Shown here: in pieces, positions 5,584 through 12,373 of the stretch | Layout: each line of letters begins with the position of its first letter | Position numbering within the stretch: position 1 is the first letter of the stretch | Source of the DNA: UBA6663 sp044226485 | GTDB taxonomy: Bacteria > Chloroflexota > Anaerolineae > Anaerolineales > UBA6663 | Assembly (NCBI GenBank): GCA_044226485.1 | Contig: JBGAGY010000008.1 | Location: 1-64,000, forward strand | Direction: 5' to 3' | Length of the DNA: 64,000 nt | Notes under the pieces: model-generated | Databases searched by the model: none | What the model was told of the DNA's origin: nothing | The model's input: only the letters and a program-made list of their open reading frames with translations | Translations under genes and position numbers: made by a program

Positions 5584-5657
5584 CGCCCCGTATGGGACTC
5601 GAACCCATCACTTCTGCATTGACAATGCAGCGTTCTCTCCAGCTGAACTAACGGAGC
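5584..5657 (-). tRNA. tRNA-Asp(GTC)
   Basis: Acceptor GCTCCGT/ACGGGGC with one wobble, T arm ATGGG/CCCAT, anticodon stem CTGCA/TGCAG, loop TTGTCAA, anticodon GTC, G73. It is the first (5'-most) tRNA of the array in transcription order. Confidence 0.93.
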
Positions 5658-6005
5658 CAACGGCGGCCCGACACGGTTGATTGGGGGCGTGGGCGGCGGG
5701 CTGGCATCCGCTACAACGCGCATGGCGCTCGACCCGTTCGTCCTTGGCCCGCGTCGGGCCGCCGAAAGTTTCTCGAACATTCCAGACCTCCGGCACATGG
5801 GCTTGTGCGGAGTTGTGTGCTCTCGGCCCGCTGGCGATGGCGCCAACGGCGGCGGTGTCCCTGCTCGTTGCCGCGCGAGCCGTCATGGGCCGCGCGGTCT
5901 GCCGGTGTGAGTTGTAAAGCGTGCTCCAGGCGCTAAGCCCGGAAAACACATCAGGCGCAGAGTGGTTCTCTGCGCCTGATGGGAAGGGGGCTATGGGTCC
6001 TCAAC
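5658..6005 (-). other. Non-coding, structured region upstream of the tRNA array
   Basis: No convincing gene is seen here and codon use is not protein-like. It holds a 14-bp perfect hairpin (listed separately) and GC-rich inverted repeats near 5745-5765 and 5870-5900. No clear sigma-70 promoter lies just before tRNA-Asp, so the array may be transcribed from the promoter at 6247-6275 or from an unrecognised one. If transcribed, this region forms a long leader to the array. Confidence 0.5.
5949..5981 (-). terminator. 14-bp perfect hairpin, possible attenuator
   Basis: CATCAGGCGCAGAG (5949-5962) pairs with CTCTGCGCCTGATG (5968-5981) over a five-base loop. On the minus strand it is followed by TGTTTTCC, a weak U tract, so it is at best a weak terminator. 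Its upstream arm (5972-5984 as transcribed) can instead pair with 13 bases inside the preceding RNA (6085-6097), an arrangement like an attenuator. Confidence 0.5.
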
Positions 6006-6038
6006 AAAAAAGCGCGGGCACCATCTGGTGCTCCGCGC
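6006..6038 (-). terminator. Intrinsic terminator of the small RNA
   Basis: On the minus strand the hairpin GCGCGG...CCGCGC with inner GCACC/GGTGC (6012-6038) is followed directly by six T residues (A6 at 6006-6011 on the plus strand). It is a strong rho-independent terminator in this direction only, which fixes the strand of the RNA. Confidence 0.85.
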
Positions 6039-6240
6039 CTAAAGGACCGGGAGGCTGTGTGACCTGATTAGTTCACAGCCGCCCTCCCATCAGGCGCCGA
6101 AAACGGCAATGCCGCCGTATTACCGGGGCAAAACCACCCGGTATAGGGCTGCATGGCTACTTCACTAATCAGATGGAGTCTTTGTGACATGATCCGCTTA
6201 CCCTTGCCAAACAACGCGTCAGCGTTCATAATTCGTAACG
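6006..6240 (-). ncRNA. Structured small RNA of unknown family, about 230 nt
   Basis: A strong minus-strand promoter (6247-6275) and a textbook intrinsic terminator (6006-6038) bound a region with no ORF. In between are hairpins at 6049-6088 (11-bp GC-rich stem), 6104-6114 and 6121-6143. The apical loop of the 6049-6088 hairpin, CTGATTAGT (6064-6072), is exactly complementary to ACTAATCAG at 6164-6172, which makes a 9-bp pseudoknot. I see no match to tmRNA, RNase P RNA, SRP RNA or 6S RNA signatures. Its place beside a tRNA array recalls the giant GOLLD RNAs found near tRNA clusters, but it is much shorter. Function unknown. Confidence 0.7.
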
Positions 6241-6246
6241 GCTACG

Positions 6247-6275
6247 AGTTTATGCACAATGTGTGCCGCTGTCAA
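6247..6275 (-). promoter_or_regulatory. Sigma-70 type promoter for the small RNA
   Basis: A perfect -35 TTGACA (6270-6275, minus strand) is separated by exactly 17 bases from -10 TAAACT (6247-6252). The predicted start is at about 6239-6240. The promoter faces the tRNA array and diverges from the DUF2442 gene at 6344. Confidence 0.75.
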
Positions 6276-6343
6276 TAGGCAAAACGCAATCGGCGGCATT
6301 TTTGCGGGTTCTTCACGCCCTTGTCGACTTCACAGGATCTACG

Positions 6344-6907
6344 ATGACCGCTCACCTTCTCACGATCTCGCCCGTTGCGCCGCTCGCGTTGCGGGTGTCG
6401 TTCTCGGATGGCTCGACGGCCGTGATCGACTTCGACTCGATCCTGGTCGGCAGACGACTTGGCCCGTTGCGTGTCGAAGCCGAGTTCAATCAGGCAACCA
6501 TCGCGCCGGGCGGGGCGGCGCTCGTCTGGCCCAACGGAGCCAGCTTCTCGGCGGATGTGCTCTATCGTTGGGGCGACCATCTGGCGGAGCTTCGCGCCGA
6601 AGCGCGCCGCGGCCTCAAACAGGAGCTCAAGGACGAGTGGGCGGCGGTCAGTTACGCTCAAGAGGTGTTGGAGGAATGCGGCCCCTTTGTTTCCCTGGCG
6701 GAGGGCGCCCGCCATGGCGGCATGAGCCTCTCGACGTTGTCCACGGCTGTCAACGATGGACGCTTTCCGGCCTTGCGTACGGCCACGGGGCTGCTCGTTC
6801 GACTGAGCGCCGTCGACAAACGCGTCGGCCTGCACGCCGGCCCGGGCCGCCCCCGCAAGGCTCGACAGCGCCGGAACTCGCGTCAGGGTTTGACGCCGGC
6901 CTCGTAA
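6344..6907 (+). CDS. DUF2442 protein with C-terminal HTH-like region
   Basis: 187 residues. The N-terminal half (about residues 8-75: PLALRVSFSDGSTAVIDF then GAALVWPNGASFSADVLY) matches the small DUF2442 domain, which is found alone or near toxin-antitoxin-like genes. The C-terminal half (SLAEGARHGGMSLSTLSTAVNDGRFPA) looks like an excisionase- or MerR-type helix-turn-helix followed by a basic Arg/Lys tail, suggesting DNA binding. ATG 6344 is chosen because AGGAT lies just upstream and the DUF starts nearby; an in-frame ATG at 6263 lies in the promoter region. Its 3' end overlaps the convergent MATE gene by 25 bases. Its function is unknown. Confidence 0.75.
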   Translation: MTAHLLTISPVAPLALRVSFSDGSTAVIDFDSILVGRRLGPLRVEAEFNQATIAPGGAALVWPNGASFSADVLYRWGDHLAELRAEARRGLKQELKDEWAAVSYAQEVLEECGPFVSLAEGARHGGMSLSTLSTAVNDGRFPALRTATGLLVRLSAVDKRVGLHAGPGRPRKARQRRNSRQGLTPAS

Positions 6908-8256
6908 GCGGGGCCCACGATCGTCGACATCCGTTTCCTGAAGTTCCACAGCAAGAGCAGCGACACTCCGCAGAGGATCAACTCCGAGGTTGCCTCCGAG
7001 ACCCAGATGCCTGTCAGCGAGAACAGGCTGGACGCCAGCAGAAGCACCGGCAGCTTGACCAGGATGATGCCCCCGAGCGTGATCAGGAATGCCTCTTTGG
7101 CCCGACCGGCCGACTGAAAGTACGCGGCCACCATCACCGAGATGCCGCTGAGCGGGAACGCGAGCGACAGCAACCGCAAAGCGGCCTGGCCTTCAGCCAC
7201 GATCGTCGGTTCTTTTGAGAGCAGGGCGATCAGCGTGCCCGGGATCAGCAGACACAGCGCGCACACCACGATCCCGTAGCCCGCCGATGCGCCAAGCGCG
7301 AGCGTGATGGTCCGCCAGACCCTGTCGAACTTGCGCTGGCCGAAGTTGAAGCCGACGATCGGTTGCATGCCCTGCACGACGCCAGTCTGCGGCGTGATCA
7401 GGCCGGAATACAGGCGGCTGACGATCGCGAACACGCCGAGCGCGCTGTCGCCGCCGATCGCCTTGAGCAGATTGTTGGTGACGATGACCACCAGGCTGGC
7501 GCTGAAGCTCTTGATGAACGACGGGAACCCGACGGTGATGACCTCGGCCATGATCGCCCGGTCCGGACGAAAGTGCGTGGCGACGATCTTGTAGGAGCTG
7601 TGCTTCCTGAAGAAGAAAAAGTAGAAGCTCATGCAGGCTGAGATCGCCTGCCCGGTCACGGTGGCCAACGCCGCTCCGGCGACGCCCATGTGCAGGACGA
7701 GGATGAACAGCCAGCACAACACGATGTTGACGCTGACCGGGATGATCCACATCGCCGTCGAATACTTGATGTTGCCGTCGGCGCGCACGATCGTCGAAAA
7801 GCCCGTGCTGGTGAGGGCGCCGAGGAAGATGATGCGCCCGTACTCGATGGCATACGGCGTCACGCTCGGGGTGGCGCCGAGCACGAACACGATCGGCTCG
7901 ATGAACAGCGCGCCGACGACAGTGATCGTGATCGCGACGGCCCAGAAGATCAGGAGCGTGTTGGCGATGGCCCGCGAAGCCCTGTCGGGGTCGCGTTCAC
8001 CCAGCGCGCGCGAGACCACAGACGCGCCACCGGCGCCGACCGTCGTGGCCACGCCGCCGAGCGCGATCAGCACGGGCGAGATGATCGACGCGCCGGCGGC
8101 CGCCAGCGAGTTGATGCCCACCGACAGGAAGTACGTGTCGGTGATGCTGTAGATGGCGTACACGAGCAGCGAGAGCGTCGTCTGCGACGACATCTCCCAC
8201 AGCAACTTCCCGATGCCCTCGTTGCCGAGCCGCTCGACGCTGGCGGCGCCTGCCAT
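6883..8256 (-). CDS. MATE-family efflux transporter
   Basis: A 457-residue polytopic membrane protein with about 12 hydrophobic segments in two similar halves, the layout of MATE (NorM/MepA-like) exporters that expel cationic drugs in exchange for Na+ or H+. Recognisable blocks are the start region (LLWEMSSQTTLSLLVYAIYSITDTYFLS), the first-half ALATVTGQAISA, and the second-half GMQPIVGFNFGQRKFDRV, which is the classic Q-P-I-x-x-F/YN-G motif. Its start lies six bases after the phosphotransferase stop codon with no strong ribosome site, so it is probably translationally coupled to that gene. The substrate is unknown. Confidence 0.93.
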   Translation of the reverse strand: MAGAASVERLGNEGIGKLLWEMSSQTTLSLLVYAIYSITDTYFLSVGINSLAAAGASIISPVLIALGGVATTVGAGGASVVSRALGERDPDRASRAIANTLLIFWAVAITITVVGALFIEPIVFVLGATPSVTPYAIEYGRIIFLGALTSTGFSTIVRADGNIKYSTAMWIIPVSVNIVLCWLFILVLHMGVAGAALATVTGQAISACMSFYFFFFRKHSSYKIVATHFRPDRAIMAEVITVGFPSFIKSFSASLVVIVTNNLLKAIGGDSALGVFAIVSRLYSGLITPQTGVVQGMQPIVGFNFGQRKFDRVWRTITLALGASAGYGIVVCALCLLIPGTLIALLSKEPTIVAEGQAALRLLSLAFPLSGISVMVAAYFQSAGRAKEAFLITLGGIILVKLPVLLLASSLFSLTGIWVSEATSELILCGVSLLLLWNFRKRMSTIVGPAYEAGVKP

Positions 8257-8262
8257 CAGTCG

Positions 8263-9240
8263 TCAGTTCTCGCGCAGCCACGTAAGGGCCGGCACCAGCA
8301 GCATCATGGCGAGTTTGGCGACCTCATCGGTGTCGTAGTTGCGATAGTAGCACTCGGTCTTCATCACGAGCGCGAGGTGCAGGGTGTAGAGGTGGCAGCG
8401 CACGTCTTCGGCATGCGTGAAAGTCGTCTTGCCGTAGCCGCGCAGGCTTTCGCTCACGCCCTCGAAGGCCAGCACACGGAACTGAGCTTCCATCAGCGGG
8501 TCGGCCCAGAGCGCCCGCTCGAAATCGAGGATGCCGCTGACCCGGCCGTTCTTGACGAAGAAGTTCAGGTCCCACGCATCCCAATGCACGAGCTGCGGCA
8601 CAGTGACTTCCTCGAGCGAGGATGCCTGCTTCTGGACCACGGTGCGGATGTCTTCGATGGCGAAGCCGTACTCGGCGTCCTTCTTGCGGCCATCTTCGAG
8701 CACCGAATCGACGATCTTGAGGAAGGCTTCTTTCCACGAGCTGGCGCGCAGTTCGGGGTTGCCGTCGTAGCCGAAATACGTGCCGGTGTAGAGGTTGACC
8801 TCGCGGATGATCTCGCCGATCTGCCGGTAGATGCTCACGCTTTCCTCAGCGGGCAATGAGGCTTTGACATGCTCGAGCAGGTCGCCGCTGAGCTTCTCCA
8901 TGAGGAAGTAATGCGAGTCGCACAGATCGTGGGCCGTGTCGAAGGCGTAGATCGTCGGCACAGGGATCGCGGGGTTCTGCGCGACGAGCCGCATCGAGAC
9001 GACTTCGGTCGTCATGAGATCTCGCTCGTAAGTCATGACCTCGGCGGTCGGCGGCGGCGCGATCTTGAGGATGACTTCGCGACCATCCGCCAGGCGGACG
9101 CAGTACGCGGCGTTGAACCATCCTTCTTTGAGCTCGCTGATGGCGTCCTCGCCATCCGCCAGTGCGGCGCCGGCGAAGGCGCGCGCGACCATCGCGGCGA
9201 TCTGTTCTCGGGTCTTGCGGTTCTTGGTTCTGCTTTCCAT
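8263..9240 (-). CDS. APH-type aminoglycoside/choline kinase-like phosphotransferase
   Basis: 325 residues with a protein-kinase-like fold. The N-lobe holds AYCVRLADGREVILKIAPP with the ATP-binding Lys. The catalytic loop is HWDAWDLNFFV (H-x-D-x-x-x-x-N Brenner motif) and the metal-binding segment is LDFERALWADP (canonical DFE/DxD position). Such enzymes phosphorylate small hydroxylated compounds such as aminoglycosides, choline or homoserine. ATG 9240 is chosen because GAGGGA precedes it. It forms a two-gene unit with the MATE exporter downstream, so modification plus export of a toxic small molecule is a reasonable inference. The substrate is unproven. Confidence 0.9.
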   Translation of the reverse strand: MESRTKNRKTREQIAAMVARAFAGAALADGEDAISELKEGWFNAAYCVRLADGREVILKIAPPPTAEVMTYERDLMTTEVVSMRLVAQNPAIPVPTIYAFDTAHDLCDSHYFLMEKLSGDLLEHVKASLPAEESVSIYRQIGEIIREVNLYTGTYFGYDGNPELRASSWKEAFLKIVDSVLEDGRKKDAEYGFAIEDIRTVVQKQASSLEEVTVPQLVHWDAWDLNFFVKNGRVSGILDFERALWADPLMEAQFRVLAFEGVSESLRGYGKTTFTHAEDVRCHLYTLHLALVMKTECYYRNYDTDEVAKLAMMLLVPALTWLREN

Positions 9241-9443
9241 CGGGTCCCTCGCGTGTCGCTGAATCATCGATCCAACTCGGGTTGTCGGGGCCGAGTCGTG
9301 TGCCGAGCGCGCAACGACGCGGATTATAGGCAGGCTGGCGCAGAGCAGAAGTGACAAATGACCTTACAGCCCCTGTCATGCTGAAAACCGGGCCGGAGGT
9401 CAGGCGCCAACTGCGGTAGTCTCAGGCCAGGGATCGGACCTCG

Positions 9444-10228
9444 GTGGGCCTCTTTCTCTTCAAACTCCTGATCGCGACTCTGTTCAGCGGATCGGCCACT
9501 CTGGCCGGACGCCGATGGGGCCTGTGGTCAACGGCCTCCTGGTCGGCTTGCCGCTCACCACAGGGCCCGTCTCGATCCTCATGGCCACGCAATACGGTGC
9601 CGACTTCGCGGTGCGGGCGGTGGCCGGCAACCTCGCCGGCCAGGTCGCCATGGCCGTCTTCTGTCTGTCCTACAGTGCCCCTTCTTGGCGGACCGGCTGG
9701 AAGATCAGCGCCCCGATCGCTCTCTGCGCCTTCATGGTGATGACCCTGCTCTTGAACGCCTTCACCTGGGAGCTGTGGCCCGCGTTTGGCACGCTCCTGG
9801 GCAGCGGCGCCCTCGCGGTCTGGCTCATTCCCCAGCGAGCGTCGTCGTGGCAATTGGCGATTCCGCCACGCTGGGATCTGCCGGCCCGGATCATCGTGGG
9901 GGCGACGTTTGTCGTGGTCCTGACCTCGCTCGCCAACGGGCTCGGGCCGCAACTCAGAGGCCTGATCTCGAACGTCCCGCTATACGGCGTCGTCTCTGAC
10001 TCGTTCACTCACGCTCAGCAGGAGCCACAGGCTGCTTCGAATCTTTTGCGCGGGATCATCCTGGGGTCGGTTTCATAGCCGGCCTTCTTCCTCACGGTTG
10101 GGTTGTGCCTGATTCCACGCGGCATCGCGGCGACGTACACGCTGGCGCTCGTGGCGGCCGTCAGCAGGAGCGCGCTCACGTACGTCAGCGTCTCGCGGCG
10201 CGCTCATCCTCAAATCGGGGCGGGGTGA
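9444..10228 (+). pseudogene. Broken integral-membrane protein gene
   Basis: The reading frame starts at GTG 9444 (hydrophobic N-terminus ending ...LAGRRWG), must shift by one base in the TGGGG run near 9515 to continue as PVVNGLLVGLPLTTGPVSI, and then meets an in-frame TAG at 10076-10078 before continuing to TGA 10226-10228. Translation across both lesions gives one multi-span membrane protein of a conserved unannotated bacterial family. Two independent lesions argue for real decay rather than a single sequencing error. The original function is unknown. Confidence 0.7.
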
Positions 10229-10232
10229 TCGT

Positions 10233-11252
10233 CTAGGCGATCAGAAGCGATCCGGAGAGGCGATTGGTGACCGAGAGGAAGACCATCGTCTGGTTCAACA
10301 ACTGATGGGCCACTTCGCCAAACGTGATCGGCCCGACGAACTGCTCAGTGTGTCGGCCTTCCAGTCCTGAGTAGAGATAGTTCAGGATGCAATTGCACGA
10401 GACCACGACCGGCCCGGTTTCGAGCCCAGCCGTCATCACTTCCTGCTCGAAGGCCGAGACGTAGTCGTCGATCGGCTGAGCCAACCGATAGGTCTTGCCC
10501 GGAAACACGGGGGCCAGGAAACTGACTTCGCCGGTCTCTTCATTGATGCTTTCAAAGCTGACGTTGATGTCGGCGTCGGCGTTCTCGGTCACGAGCGGCA
10601 ACTGCAGATCGACATGGTGCTGTTTGAGGTAGGTGCTGAACACGGTCGGTTGACCGTTGACCAACACCCGGTCGACCTTGAAGCCCTGCTCCGGAAACTG
10701 GAGCGCATCGCCGTGGTCTGGATGGAAGGGGTTGACGATGCCGATCGCAGCTTTGCGATTGTGGGGGAGGCTGACGTGCAAGACCACGCACGTATTGTCA
10801 TGCGCCGTCTGCGTCCGGCCATCGAAGACCTTCGGCCCGACCGCGCCGACCTCTCCGAGGTTCACGCCTGAGACCCAACCGATCAGTGGCTTCACTCCAA
10901 ACCCCGAGTAGTTGACCGCGTCAAGCGCGAAGCGGGCCAGGATCGCGCTGGACCCGGGGAGGATGATGACGCCGAAACCATTCTCCGGGATGTCTTCATA
11001 GACACTCGAGAGGCTCGCCGCGTCATATTCCCGGATGGACGCGCTGGTGACATCCTCAGGGAACTCGGTCACGAAGATCAGGTCTTGCGAGAAGGTGCCG
11101 CCGCGTTCCGACATGAAGTAAGGGATCGTGCCACCGATCCAATCGCCGGCAGGGAGCTTGCGCAGGACACGCTCATCTCCGGCAAGCAAGAGCGGCCTGC
11201 CATTGGCGATACGCGCCTGGGTCTCTTCGAGTGTGATCAACGCCTGAGCCAT
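10233..11252 (-). CDS. FIST-like sensory/binding protein of unknown function
   Basis: 339 residues, soluble, with no signal peptide or membrane span. The protein starts right after GGGGAATCGGC. Blocks such as GDWIGGTIPYFMSERGG near the N-terminus, GFGVIILPGSSAILARFALD and VVVSCNCILNYLYSGLEGR near the C-terminus recall uncharacterised proteins related to FIST domains, which bind small ligands in signal transduction. I am not certain of the family. It lies alone, tail-to-tail with a pseudogene and divergent from the PadR operon, so context gives little help. Confidence 0.6.
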   Translation of the reverse strand: MAQALITLEETQARIANGRPLLLAGDERVLRKLPAGDWIGGTIPYFMSERGGTFSQDLIFVTEFPEDVTSASIREYDAASLSSVYEDIPENGFGVIILPGSSAILARFALDAVNYSGFGVKPLIGWVSGVNLGEVGAVGPKVFDGRTQTAHDNTCVVLHVSLPHNRKAAIGIVNPFHPDHGDALQFPEQGFKVDRVLVNGQPTVFSTYLKQHHVDLQLPLVTENADADINVSFESINEETGEVSFLAPVFPGKTYRLAQPIDDYVSAFEQEVMTAGLETGPVVVSCNCILNYLYSGLEGRHTEQFVGPITFGEVAHQLLNQTMVFLSVTNRLSGSLLIA

Positions 11253-11449
11253 GCCGATTCCCCATGACTGCGCAAACGGTCGGAACCGTGGCTGTCATCA
11301 GACAGCCTCGCGCATCCTTGCCACATTTATTTATCGGTATGGACCGCCCGTGTCAGGATAAAGCCGCTGTGAATTGCTGCAAATGAGCGCCAGAAGGAGC
11401 CCGGCACCGGACAGGGAGCGTGGCGGAGCCAGGACCCGTCAATTGGGCC

Positions 11450-11508
11450 TTGACGAAATGACCCAACCAAGTAATAATGGATCAAATCATATTGAATCAA
11501 ATATGATT
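11450..11508 (+). promoter_or_regulatory. Promoter and palindromic operator of the padR-ABC operon
   Basis: -35 TTGACG (11450-11455) and -10 TAATAA/AATAAT (11472-11478) are 16-17 bases apart. Just after the -10 lies a perfect 9-bp inverted repeat, AATCATATT (11485-11493) and AATATGATT (11500-11508), centred near the expected transcription start. PadR proteins bind AT-rich palindromes, so autorepression by the following PadR gene is likely. The 293-base gap upstream of the gene holds nothing else recognisable. Confidence 0.75.
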
Positions 11509-11545
11509 GTTTACAACAAGATTGGAAATAAGGAGCCAATATTGC

Positions 11546-12355
11546 ATGGAAAACAGAGAAGAATCGTCGTACGAACCCCTTCACGGAAACGAGTGGCGCG
11601 GCCACGCAGTCGGCCAGCGTGGATTCCGCCGTGGCGGCTCGCACGGCCCCTGGCACCACGGTCACGGGCATGGCGGAGGCGATCCCTGGTCAGAGGAGCG
11701 CCTGCAGCACAAGGCCGAGAAACTCAGGCAACACCTTCATCATGGCGGGCGCAACTTCTGGTCCGAGTGGCACGACGAGCGTCATCACCACGGGCGCCCA
11801 GATGAGGCCGCTTTGGGGCAGGCACTGTCGCCCAAAGAGATGGAGGCGTGGCGCGAGTTCTTCACCCAGACGTTCGGCACTTCCCCCGAGAACCACTGGG
11901 TCTTCGGCGGCCGGCGCTTCAGCCCCTGGCATCAGGGAATCGACACCTTCAACCCCTTCGTGGCGACGCTGCTCAGCAAGGGCGGTGGCCTGTTGCCGCT
12001 CTACGTGTTACATCTGATCTCGCAGAAGCCGCGTTACGGCAATGAGATCATGGAGTTGCTGACCGAGCGCACTCATGGGCAGTGGGCCTCGAACCCCGGC
12101 GCCATTTACCCGCTGCTGACCCTGCTCGAGAGGGAAGGCTTCGTCGAGGGCCGCTGGGAGGATCCCGCCAAACGCACGGTGCGCATCTACACCATCACCG
12201 ACAAAGGCCAGGCCGAGGTCTCGCAGATCAAGATGATCGTGCTGCCGAAACTCACCGAGACGGTGGATGTGCTGCAGGTCTTCATCAACGACCTGCAATC
12301 GAACCAGGCACCCAACGCGGCGACGGCTGCCGCGACTCCGTCGGATTCCGAGTAG
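11546..12355 (+). CDS. PadR-family regulator with His-rich N-terminal extension
   Basis: 269 residues. The PadR winged helix lies in the C-terminal half (LPLYVLHLISQKPRYGNEIM ... GAIYPLLTLLEREGFVEGRWE ... KRTVRIYTITDKGQAE), followed by a short dimerisation helix. The first 150 residues are unusual for PadR proteins: rich in Gly, Trp and His, with clusters like HGPWHHGHGHGGG and DERHHHGRP that could bind metal ions. ATG 11546 has AAGGAG ten bases upstream. It lies 18 bases before the ABC exporter gene and behind a palindromic promoter. It most likely represses this operon until a drug, or possibly a metal, is bound. Confidence 0.9.
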   Translation: MENREESSYEPLHGNEWRGHAVGQRGFRRGGSHGPWHHGHGHGGGDPWSEERLQHKAEKLRQHLHHGGRNFWSEWHDERHHHGRPDEAALGQALSPKEMEAWREFFTQTFGTSPENHWVFGGRRFSPWHQGIDTFNPFVATLLSKGGGLLPLYVLHLISQKPRYGNEIMELLTERTHGQWASNPGAIYPLLTLLEREGFVEGRWEDPAKRTVRIYTITDKGQAEVSQIKMIVLPKLTETVDVLQVFINDLQSNQAPNAATAAATPSDSE

Positions 12356-12373
12356 CAGGAGCACAACCTCTTC

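Noticed and set aside
2145..5651. Many open frames on both strands within the tRNA array
   Set aside because: They consist of translated tRNA T loops and arms (repeated SNP/EPA-like words) and overlap well-folded tRNAs; no real protein is supported.
6006..6240. tmRNA, RNase P RNA or a known riboswitch
   Set aside because: No tRNA-like ends, no conserved RNase P core and no downstream protein gene on this strand before the tRNA array; the transcript ends at its own terminator.
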